DNA of 36,169 bases from Cephaloticoccus capnophilus (lineage in GTDB: Bacteria > Verrucomicrobiota > Verrucomicrobiia > Opitutales > Opitutaceae), in contig NZ_LSZP01000016.1 in NCBI RefSeq assembly GCF_001580045.1, positions 1-36,169 on the forward strand, read 5' to 3'. This document shows, piece by piece, positions 7,515 through 17,911 of this stretch (position 1 is the stretch's first letter; each line of letters opens with the position of its first letter). The notes below the pieces were generated by a model. The model saw nothing but the letters and a program-made list of their open reading frames with translations. It ran no database searches and had not been told where the DNA came from. Made by a program: the position numbers and the translations under genes.

Positions 7515-8204
7515 ATGCGCACGAATCACCAGTCACCAAGAGGGGCGGAACCGCGACTGGAGCACTCGGCCTTTACGTTAATCGAACTGCTCGTGGTTCT
7601 TGCGGTGCTTGGGGTTTTGGTGGGTGTCGCGTTTTCGGGGATGGGCGGCTCGGCGCGATCGACTGCGCTGCGCTCGGCCCAAGCGACGCTGGCTAATGCG
7701 CTCTCGGCGACTCGCAACCGAGCACTCGCACGCGGCGTGCCAGTCGCGCTCGTCGTTCACGATGATCCGAGTAATCCTGCCCGCTACCGGCGGATGATTG
7801 GGATTGTGGAAGACATCGCGACTGCGCCGAGGGTCGTCGCTGTTTTCGAACTCCCGAAGCACGCCTACGTGCTTCCTCACCGTGCGCGATTTACCGAGCA
7901 AATGCGTGAGCCGGATAATTGGGTTGGGGGAAATTCGGGCAACGCGCTTGGCTCCACCCGTTTCCTCAACCCGGGCGGTGTTATCTCCGTGGCGATAGCC
8001 AGCCCGAGCGCCGAGCTTTGGGAATACGCGCTCGTCACGCCTGCGGGCACGATGTCGGGCGGCGGCGCACTCATTGTCGGGCTCGCCGAGCGCGTCGAGG
8101 ACGGGCCCTTCCCGATTCGCTTCCAATCGCCTGAGCAAGTGCGCGGGCTTATGGTTTCCAACTACGGGCTCGCGCGAATGATTGATAGCCGAGCCGGGTT
8201 TTAA
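7515..8204 (+). CDS. GspH-like minor pseudopilin
   Basis: The 229-aa protein has the leader MRTNHQSPRGAEPRLEHSA followed by FTLIELLVVLAVLGVLVGVA, with Glu5 present and Ala rather than Gly before the cleavage site. The segment after the helix (ALRSAQATLANALSATRNRALARG) is typical of GspH/FimT minor pseudopilins, and the rest is beta-rich. GspH caps or initiates pseudopili with I, J and K. It follows the second G-like gene by 15 bp and precedes the I-like gene by 31 bp, so co-transcription is likely. Confidence 0.86.
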   Translation: MRTNHQSPRGAEPRLEHSAFTLIELLVVLAVLGVLVGVAFSGMGGSARSTALRSAQATLANALSATRNRALARGVPVALVVHDDPSNPARYRRMIGIVEDIATAPRVVAVFELPKHAYVLPHRARFTEQMREPDNWVGGNSGNALGSTRFLNPGGVISVAIASPSAELWEYALVTPAGTMSGGGALIVGLAERVEDGPFPIRFQSPEQVRGLMVSNYGLARMIDSRAGF

Positions 8205-8235
8205 CTTTTCCGAAACACAGAGAGTTGCGCCGAAA

Positions 8236-8715
8236 ATGAAATCCCGCGCTCAAGGCTTTTCGCTCGTCGAGGTGATTATCGCAATCGCGGTAGCGGGTGG
8301 GGCACTGGCTGTTATTTTGGCTCTACTCGCGAGACTTTTGCGCGCGACGGAGGACGCCGCTGACCATCAAACGGCGCTTCGGCTTGCGGGAGCGGTTGAG
8401 CTGCGACTTTACGAAGAGATGGGCGGGGCTTTCCCAGGTGGGCTGCAAGCGGGGCGAGTCTTTGTTGCGGATAAAGAGGGGGCGAACCTGCGTGGCGAGC
8501 TGGAGAGCGATGCGGTGCTAGCGCCGGCCTATTTCCATATCGCGGTGAGCCCGTTCGCGCAGTCGCCGCTCGCTTACCAAGCGGGGCGAGGCGTCCTCCC
8601 ACTGCGCGTGCGTGTTTCGTGGCCTTATTCGGCGGTGCTGAGTGCGTCTGGAAATCCGAGTGCGTCTGTCAACACGCAGTCGGTCGAGTTTATCGTGACG
8701 CTGACGCCGCCATGA
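8236..8715 (+). CDS. GspI-like minor pseudopilin
   Basis: This 159-aa protein begins MKSRAQG, then FSLVEVIIAIAVAGGALAVIL, a prepilin leader with Gly before the cut and Glu at position 5. The rest is short and beta-rich (ALRLAGAVELRLYEEMGGAFP), in line with GspI, the smallest tip pseudopilin. The ATG at 8236 is preferred over 8182 because it gives a seven-residue basic leader and avoids overlap with the H-like gene. Its TGA overlaps the next gene's ATG as ATGA at 8712-8715, suggesting translational coupling with the J-like protein. Confidence 0.82.
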   Translation: MKSRAQGFSLVEVIIAIAVAGGALAVILALLARLLRATEDAADHQTALRLAGAVELRLYEEMGGAFPGGLQAGRVFVADKEGANLRGELESDAVLAPAYFHIAVSPFAQSPLAYQAGRGVLPLRVRVSWPYSAVLSASGNPSASVNTQSVEFIVTLTPP

Positions 8716-9722
8716 GTCCCGAAGCGAAAAAGTTAGCGTTAACCCTAGAGCGACGCGTGCCCACGAGCATGCGCCATAAAAAAGGCTCTGCGCGCGTTGC
8801 GACTGGAGGGTTTACGCTGATTGAGCTGCTTGTTGCGGTTTCTATTTCGGCTGTGCTCGCCGGGCTCTTGGTCGTGGTCACGCGCAATACGCTCGATCTT
8901 TGGGAAAAAGCCCAAGACCGCAGCTTCGCCAACGTGCAAGCGAGCGTCGCCCTAAACCTCCTTACCCAGGATCTTCAGAGCACGCTTACTCGCGTGAGTG
9001 AGTCGACTCTCGCGCTCAACATCCTGCCTGCTTCCGCCCTCGGCGCACACAACTGGCGAACGAGCGAGCCACTCCTCAAGCCCGACTGGGTGAACATCCT
9101 CACTGCTGCGCCCGACCCGCTTCGCCGCCGCTATATCGAGCACTCGCGTTTTGGCCGTGGTGGTGTGTGGCTGCGTTTCCTCGGCTTTAACCTCAACCCC
9201 GATGGCAGCCTCCCGCAGGCGATTTCCTACCAAATCGTCCGCCGTCCGATGGCGGGCGGCATCAACGCGACCAATCCGCCGCCCATCCGCTACATTCTCT
9301 TTCGCCACTACACTACGCCCGACGACACGTTTGCCACGGGCTACGATATTAGCTCCTACGACGCGCTGCTCGCTCGTCCTGCCGTCGACCAAGCGCTTTG
9401 TGACAACGTCGTGGATTTCGGCGTGTGGTGCTACCGCCGCGAGAGCGACGGCAGTCTGACAGTGCTGTATCCACAAAGCCCTGACAGCCGCGACTTTCTC
9501 GCGCAGCCGGGGAGCAGTGGGGCCACGTTTCCCGATGTAGTGGAGGTGATGTTGCGCGTGATGACCGAGCGTGGTGCGGCGCAGTTGGAGCAAATGGAGC
9601 TGGGCCTCGTCACACGCCCGCCTGGCTATGCAAGTGACGAGGAGTGGTGGTGGGCTCAGGTCCTCGCCGAGTCGCGCGTTTACTCGACGCGCATCCTGCT
9701 TAACCGACCGGAGGGCCTGTGA
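8712..9722 (+). CDS. GspJ-like pseudopilin
   Basis: The 336-aa protein has a leader of about 33 residues ending ATGG, then FTLIELLVAVSISAVLAGLL. The downstream helix (NVQASVALNLLTQDLQSTL) and the large beta-rich domain fit GspJ, although it is longer than the usual ~200 aa. The region VVDFGVWCYRRESDGS followed by FPDVVEVMLRVMTERGAAQLE is also reminiscent of Verrucomicrobial Verru_Chthon cassette protein C; that link is from memory of the family, not a search. It overlaps its neighbours by ATGA upstream and TGATG downstream. ATG at 8769 is an alternative start. Confidence 0.8.
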   Translation: MSPEAKKLALTLERRVPTSMRHKKGSARVATGGFTLIELLVAVSISAVLAGLLVVVTRNTLDLWEKAQDRSFANVQASVALNLLTQDLQSTLTRVSESTLALNILPASALGAHNWRTSEPLLKPDWVNILTAAPDPLRRRYIEHSRFGRGGVWLRFLGFNLNPDGSLPQAISYQIVRRPMAGGINATNPPPIRYILFRHYTTPDDTFATGYDISSYDALLARPAVDQALCDNVVDFGVWCYRRESDGSLTVLYPQSPDSRDFLAQPGSSGATFPDVVEVMLRVMTERGAAQLEQMELGLVTRPPGYASDEEWWWAQVLAESRVYSTRILLNRPEGL

Positions 9723-11023
9723 TGCAGCGGGACAGTCGAGCGCCAGTCGGGCGGACACGGGCAAGCGAGCCCGTGCCCAAAAAAAGCGTCTGCGACTCCG
9801 GCTTTGCGCTCGTTTTGGTGCTGAGCCTCGTGTCGCTCCTTATGGCGGCAGTGTATACGATTTCGCTCATCAGCAAAGTCGATGCCGAGATTGGCGCGAC
9901 GGATGCCTACCGCCTCCAAGCGCGCCAAAACGCGTTGCTCGGGCTGGGGCTTGCGATTGCGGAGCTCCAACGTGCAGCGGGCGATTCTGCGGCAGTGACC
10001 GCGCCCGCTACACTCCGTCTCACAAATAGCACTACGCTGGCTTATCCTTCGCTAACAGGCGTGTGGTCGGCGGGTAGTTTTTCCGAAAATCCCGACAATT
10101 GGTTTGTGAGCGGAAACTTTGAGGAACTCGGGCCCAACCAAATCACGCCTGCTGTGCTGCCGCCTGAGAGCTCGGCGATTACGCTAATCGGAAACGGCAC
10201 TGTGAGCGCCACGCGTGACATGGCCCGCGCGCTGCGTGTGCCAATCGCCGATACAAATGGCGGCTATGCCTTCTGGGTTGGCGATGAAGGCGCGAAGGCC
10301 GCGCTGGCAATTTTGCCAGCGGACTCGCCGCTTGCGCCCAACGGAGCCCCACTGGTCATAGACCCGCGTCGCGATATTCCCAGCTTTGCCCACAACTCGC
10401 CAGTGCGCGCTCAGCCGTTTCTCTGGAACGATCTGCGCCGGCTCGTCGGCTCGACCAATATGAAGGCGCGCTTTCGCAGTTACACGACCAAGGCGCAGTG
10501 GGTCGAGGGCAGTGCGCTCGTGGGCGGGCGCTTTAACATCAATACGAGTAACCCGATTTCGTGGGAGGCGGTTTTGCGCGCTTACGAAAATGCCCGTGAT
10601 CCGAGCCAGCCCGAGCTTAGCGCGGCCAAGGCCCAAGCCCTCGCCGAGCGACTTGCCGCCAACATCGGCCCCAAGCAGTGGGCAAACGCGAAGCCGCAGT
10701 TCGGCCCATTTTTCTCGCTCGCGGCATTTTGGGACAGCGAGCTGGTGCAGGAGTCGTTAGAAGACGCGGGGATTACGACACTCACCCAGGGCGACTTGCA
10801 CAGCATCCTTTGGCCGATGCTCGCCGTGCGCTCCGATACCTTTAGGATTCGCGCTTATGGCGATGCACGTAACCCTGCCGATTTCGCCAATCCCACTGCG
10901 CCCCCGCAAGCCGCCGCCTATTGCGAAGTGATTGTGCAACGCACGCCGCACCCTGACCCACTCGGAAACGGGCTGCGCTTCGAGATCGTTTATTTTCGCT
11001 GGCTCGGCGCCGCAGACATTTAG
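9722..11023 (+). CDS. GspK-like tip protein / Verru_Chthon cassette A-like
   Basis: This 433-aa protein has leader CDSG, then FALVLVLSLVSLLMAAVYTI, so mature position 5 is Leu instead of Glu. Lack of Glu5 is the hallmark of GspK, the pseudopilus tip. The large domain contains GGRFNINTSNPISWEAVL, which recalls both the ININTA segment of GspK and the FNVNSTS..AW segment of Verru_Chthon cassette protein A, although that family is usually far larger. GGAGG lies 7 bp before the ATG, one of the few good ribosome sites here. The gene ends 28 bp from hemY, tail to tail. No secretin, ATPase or inner-membrane platform gene is adjacent, so the machine must be encoded elsewhere. Confidence 0.8.
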   Translation: MQRDSRAPVGRTRASEPVPKKSVCDSGFALVLVLSLVSLLMAAVYTISLISKVDAEIGATDAYRLQARQNALLGLGLAIAELQRAAGDSAAVTAPATLRLTNSTTLAYPSLTGVWSAGSFSENPDNWFVSGNFEELGPNQITPAVLPPESSAITLIGNGTVSATRDMARALRVPIADTNGGYAFWVGDEGAKAALAILPADSPLAPNGAPLVIDPRRDIPSFAHNSPVRAQPFLWNDLRRLVGSTNMKARFRSYTTKAQWVEGSALVGGRFNINTSNPISWEAVLRAYENARDPSQPELSAAKAQALAERLAANIGPKQWANAKPQFGPFFSLAAFWDSELVQESLEDAGITTLTQGDLHSILWPMLAVRSDTFRIRAYGDARNPADFANPTAPPQAAAYCEVIVQRTPHPDPLGNGLRFEIVYFRWLGAADI

Positions 11024-11051
11024 CGAGGATGGCGCGGCGTTGGGTCGCGCG

Positions 11052-12512
11052 TTAGAGTCCGAGTTGGCTGAGCGCCTGCGCCGCGAGCCGCTCGCCGGAA
11101 GCGATGCACGCCGGGGTCGAAATGCCATCGCGGCATTGTCCGCCGATGAAAAGTCCGGGGTGCCGCGCTTCGCAGTCGGTCATTGCGGCGAGGTGTTTTT
11201 CGTGGCCGAGCGTGTATTGAGGAATCGCTTGGGCGAAGTGACCGGAGCGCAAAAATACTGGGTCGCCACGTACGCCGAGTAACTGAGCAAGCGCGAGCTG
11301 CACCTGCCCCAAGCTGGGCGGGTTCCCGCTATCGCCCCCGAAGGGCGCAGGGCCGCCGACTCGTGCGCCAAGTTGGCGGTGGTCACAGGCTGCGCCGCCG
11401 AGCATCACTTGGAGCGCCACGTGTCCTTTGGGCGCGCGCTCGGGGAAAAGCGTTGAGGAAAAAATTACGCCGAGAAGCGGGAGCTTTTCGACTTTGGGGA
11501 CGAGCATCCCGAAACCGTCGAGCGGGTGCGCGACTTGTTCGCGGCGGTAGCCGAGGAAGAGCGTAGAAACCGGCGGGTGTTCGATTTCGGCGAGCGAGGC
11601 GAGCGGCGTTTCTTCGCCGATGCGCAGCGCAGCGAGCGCATGCGCGGGTAGAGCACAGAGGACTGCGGCGGCCGCCTCTTGGCCTGCATCGGTTTCGATT
11701 TCCCAGCCGCCGTCGGCGCTTTGGTGGATGGCGCGAACCGTCGTGCCGAGTTGGAGCGTGTCCGGTGGCAGCGAGTGGGCGAGCGCGTCGGTCAGCGTTT
11801 GGAGTCCGCGCCGAAATGAGAAAAGCTGTGGGCGTGGCTCGCCGCGTTTGCGGCGTTCGCGCCCGGCTGCGATCTGTGCACGGAGCAGCGAGCCGTGCGT
11901 TTGCTCGGCCTTCCATAAGGCGGGAAAGGCGTGCTGGGCGGAGAGCTTTTCAGGGGCGCCTGCATAGACTCCGCTGACGAAGGGGTTGAGCACGTAATCG
12001 ACGATTTCTTGGCAGAAGTGATCGCGGACGAAGTCGGCGAGGCTGATGTCGTTTGGGCGAGGCGCGGTGGGCCGCCGCCGGAGCAGTTCGCGCAAGATGC
12101 TCCAAGTCGCCGATGAGGAGAGCAGCGGCGAGCGGGCGAGACCGATGGGCGAGGTAGGGACGGCGAGCGGGCGTCCCTCGCGAACAAGGTAGCGTTTTTT
12201 GGCGAGCGGGTTGGCGGGGACGGTTTGCGATTTTAAGCCGAGCTCGGCGACGAGTGCGCGTAACGTGGCGCCTGCCGGGCCGCTTTCGAGGAGCGAGTTG
12301 GGCCCGCGCTCAATGAGCCAAGCGCCCTCACTTTGCTCGGTTCCGATAACGCCACCGGCTCGCTCACTTTTTTCAAAAAGCCGCACGCGCACGCCGCGAG
12401 CGGCGAGCCGATGCGCGGCGGCCAGACCGGTAATCCCCCCGCCTATAACAGCCACAGACGGTTTTTTTATACGAAGCCCCGATGGGGCCTCGTCAGCATG
12501 AACTGGGGGCAT
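11052..12512 (-). CDS. hemY: Protoporphyrinogen oxidase (oxygen-dependent)
   Basis: HemY uses FAD and oxygen to oxidise protoporphyrinogen IX (or coproporphyrinogen III in some bacteria) near the end of haem synthesis. The 486-aa protein opens with VAVIGGGITGLAAAHRL (dinucleotide fold), then LFEKSERAGGVIGTE and IERGPNSLL, standard for the family. NPFVSGVYAGAPEKLSAQHAFP in the middle and GLFIGGQCRDGISTPACIASG at the end (FAD contact) fix the assignment. A Gly/Pro-rich stretch near residues 400-420 looks inserted. ATG at 12512 leaves 14 bp after the hemE stop; an earlier ATG at 12572 would overlap hemE. It is the last gene of a leftward hemF-hemE-hemY operon. Confidence 0.94.
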   Translation of the reverse strand: MPPVHADEAPSGLRIKKPSVAVIGGGITGLAAAHRLAARGVRVRLFEKSERAGGVIGTEQSEGAWLIERGPNSLLESGPAGATLRALVAELGLKSQTVPANPLAKKRYLVREGRPLAVPTSPIGLARSPLLSSSATWSILRELLRRRPTAPRPNDISLADFVRDHFCQEIVDYVLNPFVSGVYAGAPEKLSAQHAFPALWKAEQTHGSLLRAQIAAGRERRKRGEPRPQLFSFRRGLQTLTDALAHSLPPDTLQLGTTVRAIHQSADGGWEIETDAGQEAAAAVLCALPAHALAALRIGEETPLASLAEIEHPPVSTLFLGYRREQVAHPLDGFGMLVPKVEKLPLLGVIFSSTLFPERAPKGHVALQVMLGGAACDHRQLGARVGGPAPFGGDSGNPPSLGQVQLALAQLLGVRGDPVFLRSGHFAQAIPQYTLGHEKHLAAMTDCEARHPGLFIGGQCRDGISTPACIASGERLAAQALSQLGL

Positions 12513-12526
12513 GGTGGAGCTCGCCT

Positions 12527-14793
<2,267 letters not shown>

Positions 14794-14848
14794 CTACCGA
14801 AGCAGGCTGCGCGAAACTTGGAAACCAATTTGGCCGGCTTAGAGGCGG

Positions 14849-14883
14849 AAAAAAGCCGCGGGCCTAGCTGTGGGCGTCGCGGC
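14849..14883 (-). terminator. Possible hairpin with U-tract in the hemF leader
   Basis: On the minus strand a GCCGCG stem, 17-nt loop and CGCGGC stem are followed directly by six T. This has the form of an intrinsic terminator, but lies about 70 bp upstream of hemF with no leftward gene before it. It could be an attenuator in the hemF leader or chance in GC-rich DNA. The stem is only 6 bp. Confidence 0.25.
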
Positions 14884-14929
14884 TAATAGCGTTAATGTGC
14901 GAATGCGGGCTTAGTTTTCGGATTTCCCA

Positions 14930-14958
14930 TTGACAGCGCTTGGGTCGGTCGGTGTTTT
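14930..14958 (+). promoter_or_regulatory. Candidate promoter for rpmJ-rpmE
   Basis: A perfect TTGACA lies at 14930-14935, 34 bp before the rpmJ start. At 17-bp spacing the -10 position reads TGTTTT, a poor match. The location in the hemF-rpmJ divergent region fits, but only the -35 box is convincing. Confidence 0.3.
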
Positions 14959-14969
14959 CGGCCCCTTTT

Positions 14970-15095
14970 ATGAAAGTCGTCTCGTCCATCAAATCCGCGA
15001 AGAAGCGTCACCCTGACTGTCAAGTCGTGCGCCGCAAGGGCCGTATCTACGTGATCAACAAGACCGACCCGCGTTACAAAGCGCGCCAAGGCTAA
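14970..15095 (+). CDS. rpmJ: 50S ribosomal protein L36, zinc-free type
   Basis: This 41-codon gene encodes [20 protein letters not shown] followed by [21 protein letters not shown]. It matches the YkgO-like (C-minus) form of L36: RHPDCQ, RRKGR.YVI and P.[FY]KA.QG are all present, but the four zinc ligands of classical L36 are not; only one cysteine remains. L36 binds 23S rRNA late in 50S assembly. There is no Shine-Dalgarno sequence (GGCCCCTTTT before ATG). It precedes rpmE by 24 bp, and both encode zinc-independent versions. Confidence 0.93.
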   Translation: MKVVSSIKSAKKRHPDCQVVRRKGRIYVINKTDPRYKARQG

Positions 15096-15119
15096 AGCCC
15101 ATTTTTTCTTTTTCCCGAC

Positions 15120-15368
15120 GTGAAATCCGAAATCCACCCAACTCTAAACAAGGTCTGCTTCCTCGACGTCGCTACGGGCCGCCGCTTCCTCACGAAGTCC
15201 ACGATGCGCTCGGCGCGTAAGGAGCAGATCGATGGCGAGGAGTACTTTATCGTCGTGCGCGATGTGACGATGGACTCGCACCCCGCCTACACCGGTGAGA
15301 AACGCTTGGTCGACACCGCTGGCCGCGTCGAAAAGTTCACCAACAAGTTCAAGCGCGTGCGCCGCTAA
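15120..15368 (+). CDS. rpmE: 50S ribosomal protein L31 type B
   Basis: This 82-aa protein has the type B L31 pattern: KSEIHPTLNKVCFLDVATG at the start, FLTKSTM near residues 23-29, a central acidic segment, DSHPAYTGEKRLVDTAGRVE and a basic tail. Type B L31 lacks the CxxC zinc site of type A, and no CxxC is seen. The start is GTG at 15120, because no ATG occurs in frame before the conserved KSEIHP and no other start fits. There is no Shine-Dalgarno sequence. A strong terminator follows at 15401. L31 sits in the bridge between ribosomal subunits. Confidence 0.94.
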   Translation: MKSEIHPTLNKVCFLDVATGRRFLTKSTMRSARKEQIDGEEYFIVVRDVTMDSHPAYTGEKRLVDTAGRVEKFTNKFKRVRR

Positions 15369-15400
15369 GCGCGTTTTAGCCGCCTCGACTTTCATTTTGA

Positions 15401-15435
15401 AAAAGCCCGCCGAGTTTTCCGCTCGGTGGGCTTTT
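15401..15435 (+). terminator. Intrinsic terminator after rpmE
   Basis: Stem AGCCCGCCGAG pairs with CTCGGTGGGCT (one G-U) around a TTTTCCG loop and is followed by TTTTT; A residues on the left side make it possibly bidirectional. It ends the rpmJ-rpmE unit. Confidence 0.9.
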
Positions 15436-15490
15436 TGTTGGGCGAAAAAGGGTTGCCCGGTAATTGAGTGGTCAAAACCTTTCGTGCTCA

Positions 15491-16213
15491 ATGACTACTG
15501 ACTCGTCGCGCACGAAGCGCTTCCCGCCCCAAAGCAAACTGCTGTTTCTCGACTGTGATAGCACGTTGAGCGCGATTGAGGGGATTGACGAGTTGGCGCG
15601 ACTGCGCGGTGCGGCCTGTTTCGCGGAGATTGAGGCGATGACGCATGCCGCGATGGAGGGGCGTATTCCGATAAGCGAAGTCTTTGGGCGACGCCTGGAG
15701 ATCATTCGGCCGACTCGCGCAGAGTGCGCCAAGGTCGGGCAAATGTATATGGAGTGTATCGAGCGCGGAGTCGTAGAGGCACTGGCTGCGGCGCACGCGG
15801 CAGGGTGGACGCCCTGCATTTTGAGCGCGGGATTTCGCGAAGTGATTGAGCCGCTTGCGGCGCATCTGGGGATCGAGCACGTCGAGGCGGTGGGCTTGCA
15901 TTTTGATGCGGCGGGGGATTATGCGGGCTACGAGCGCGACCACCCGACGACGCATAACGGCGGGAAACCGGAAGTCATAAAAAGGTGGATACAGCAGCAT
16001 GCGCCTACTCGCACCGCGATGGTCGGCGATGGGATTAGCGATTTAGAGACCCAGCCGGTGGTCGATTTGTTTGTGGGCTACGGCGGCGTAGTGGCTCGTC
16101 CGCGCGTGCAGGCCGAGGCACGGGCCTTTATCCGGCATTTCGATGAGTTGCCCGCGCTTTTGGGAGGCGCGGACTCTGCCTTTGGCGCGGAGGCGTCGCC
16201 CTCGCGGCCCTGA
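15491..16213 (+). CDS. serB: Phosphoserine phosphatase, eukaryote-like HAD type
   Basis: The 240-aa HAD-family protein probably hydrolyses phosphoserine, the last step of serine synthesis. HAD motif I is FLDCDSTLSAIEGIDELA (nucleophile first Asp), motif II is LSAGFREVI, and motif IV is VGDGISDLE. The tail DLFVGYGGVVARPRVQAEA matches the FIGFGGNVIR..V segment of animal and plant phosphoserine phosphatases, which separates it from other HAD enzymes. The cap region EAMTHAAMEGRIP also fits PSP. ATG at 15491 was chosen; GTG-type starts further up would lie closer to the terminator. It appears monocistronic and runs to within 6 bp of the leftward yihY-like gene. Confidence 0.85.
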   Translation: MTTDSSRTKRFPPQSKLLFLDCDSTLSAIEGIDELARLRGAACFAEIEAMTHAAMEGRIPISEVFGRRLEIIRPTRAECAKVGQMYMECIERGVVEALAAAHAAGWTPCILSAGFREVIEPLAAHLGIEHVEAVGLHFDAAGDYAGYERDHPTTHNGGKPEVIKRWIQQHAPTRTAMVGDGISDLETQPVVDLFVGYGGVVARPRVQAEARAFIRHFDELPALLGGADSAFGAEASPSRP

Positions 16214-16219
16214 CGGGGC

Positions 16220-17797
16220 TTACACTAGCTGATCAATCGGCGTAGTGAGTAACGCGTTGTCGCGACCGGCACGGAGTGCGGCGATGTAGCGCGGGAGCAG
16301 CGGGTCGAGGGCCTGCATGGCTTCTTCGCTCGCAGCCTCTTCTCCGAAGCTTTCAAAGCGTGCCTTAAAGTCGGCGAGCGTGGTGCGGTTGAGCGGGCGC
16401 GCGGGTTGGTAGAGGAAGTCGCTGGTCGGCTCGGTCTCGGCGGCGGGGATGGGCGTCAGGAAGCGCATATCGACAAGCCGCTGGAGGCACTCGTTGGTGA
16501 TTTGCGTGGGGGCTTTGATGATGTCGCTCAGTTGCGAGGCACTGCATGCGGGCAGACAGTCTTGGAAGCGGCGTGCGACTGTGAGGAACACGAGCAGCAG
16601 CAAGTGCTCGCGGCTCGCGTGCGACAGGTTTCCCCAGGCCGCTTGGCTGCTGCGGAAGCGCGCGTTTTGGACGGCGTAGCTGATTTGCCCGCCGATCAGC
16701 ACGTAGAGCCAGAAGATGTAGAGCCCAAACATGAGGATGGGCATGATGCCGAGCGACCCGTAGAGGCTGCGCGAAATGACCACGCGGCGCACGTAGATGA
16801 AGGCCAAGAAGTTGTTCGCGAGCAGGAGCAGCGCGACGATGACCGCGCCCGCAAAGGCCGCTCGCCAATACACCTGCGTGTTCGGGATGTAGCGGTAGAA
16901 AAGCGTGAGCATTCCGATGACGAGCGCCCCCGAGCTTAGCGGGAGGAGCCAGCGGACGAGTTGGAGGATTTCCGCACCGAAGGGCAGCTTGGCGATGAAC
17001 ACGTTTACGAAGGCTCCCGCGCTGAGGAGCGTGATTGAGGCGAAGAAGAGCACCGCGCCCAGTGTGAGAATCGTCCAGTAGTAGATGATGCGCATCAGCC
17101 AGGAGCGGCCCTCGCGCAGCCCCCAGATCTCGTTAAAGGCATCTTCGATTCCCTTAAAGAGGAGGATGACGATGAGGATAAGTGTCAGTGCGCCGACCGC
17201 GCCTGCCGTGCCCGAGCGCGAACCGCTGATGAACCCGCTAAGCATCCGCTCGACCGTGGCTTCGGCCTCCGGCGAAGTCTCTAGGGAAGTGGACGGGGCG
17301 CTTTCGCTGCTGTCACTCGCAGCCGCACTCGCACTCGAAGGCCGAGGCAAGGCCTCTGCTGGAGCGCGATTTAAGGCCGGGCCGGAGCCCGCTTGCAGCG
17401 TCGGATTTGGCGCGATTGCGGAGACAGCCAGGTTGGCGTTGCCGCCGCTTTCGGAACTGGTCTGCGCCTCATACTCGGCGACCTGAGGCGCGATGAAGCG
17501 GATGACGCGGTTGAGCGTGTTTACGGCGAGGTCGGGATCCTTATCGTCTAAAACCATCCCCGCCACGAGCATTGCGATGGCGACCAATGGCCCGAGGCCC
17601 AGCAGCGAGCTGAAGCTGAGTGCGGAGGCTCGGCTCGCCGCTTTGGTATCTCTAAAAACGGTGATGGTGATGGAGACCACGCGGAGCATCGCGTAGAAGC
17701 GCCCGCGCAGCGAGGTATCGTCCAGAAGTGCAGGCTGCCAAATCTCCTTGGTGTAGAGTGCCAAAAAACGCTGCCAATGTGCGAGTAGCCGAGCCAT
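16220..17797 (-). CDS. YihY/BrkB family inner-membrane protein with C-terminal winged-helix-like region
   Basis: The 525-aa protein belongs to the YihY (UPF0761, formerly wrongly called ribonuclease BN) family of unknown function. After a cytoplasmic start come TVFRDTKAASRASALSFSSL and LLGLGPLVAIAMLVAGMVL, the first family helix and motif. Further helices are at about residues 204-222 (LTLILIVILLFKGIEDAFN), 238-262, 280-300 and 315-365. Between helices 1 and 2, roughly residues 105-190, is an Ala/Ser/Pro-rich, low-complexity periplasmic loop absent from typical members. The C-terminus (SASQLSDIIKAPTQITNECL then QRLVDMRFL) looks like the winged-helix tail of longer YihY proteins. It follows argS by 106 bp. 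Confidence 0.85.
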   Translation of the reverse strand: MARLLAHWQRFLALYTKEIWQPALLDDTSLRGRFYAMLRVVSITITVFRDTKAASRASALSFSSLLGLGPLVAIAMLVAGMVLDDKDPDLAVNTLNRVIRFIAPQVAEYEAQTSSESGGNANLAVSAIAPNPTLQAGSGPALNRAPAEALPRPSSASAAASDSSESAPSTSLETSPEAEATVERMLSGFISGSRSGTAGAVGALTLILIVILLFKGIEDAFNEIWGLREGRSWLMRIIYYWTILTLGAVLFFASITLLSAGAFVNVFIAKLPFGAEILQLVRWLLPLSSGALVIGMLTLFYRYIPNTQVYWRAAFAGAVIVALLLLANNFLAFIYVRRVVISRSLYGSLGIMPILMFGLYIFWLYVLIGGQISYAVQNARFRSSQAAWGNLSHASREHLLLLVFLTVARRFQDCLPACSASQLSDIIKAPTQITNECLQRLVDMRFLTPIPAAETEPTSDFLYQPARPLNRTTLADFKARFESFGEEAASEEAMQALDPLLPRYIAALRAGRDNALLTTPIDQLV

Positions 17798-17872
17798 GCT
17801 GCGCACAAGGCTGCATCTCGTAGGCTAAGCTACGCAAGCATTGGGATGTATTTGGGGGCTTCGTCTTGTCGG

Positions 17873-17911
17873 CGATGTGAATGGCAGAGGCAGTCTGCCT
17901 GCCTCACATCC
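17873..17911 (-). terminator. Stem-loop at the end of argS
   Basis: Outer arms CGATGTGA and TCACATCCG enclose an inner stem GAGGCAG/CTGCCTC, with a 6-nt bulge on one side. The structure spans the argS stop codon. No U-tract follows, so it is either a weak terminator, an mRNA-end stabiliser or a processing site between argS and the yihY-like gene. Confidence 0.4.

Noticed and set aside
14849-14970. Zur operator upstream of the zinc-free L36/L31 genes
   Set aside because: No palindrome resembling a Zur box was seen; the only inverted repeat is a 6-bp GC stem.
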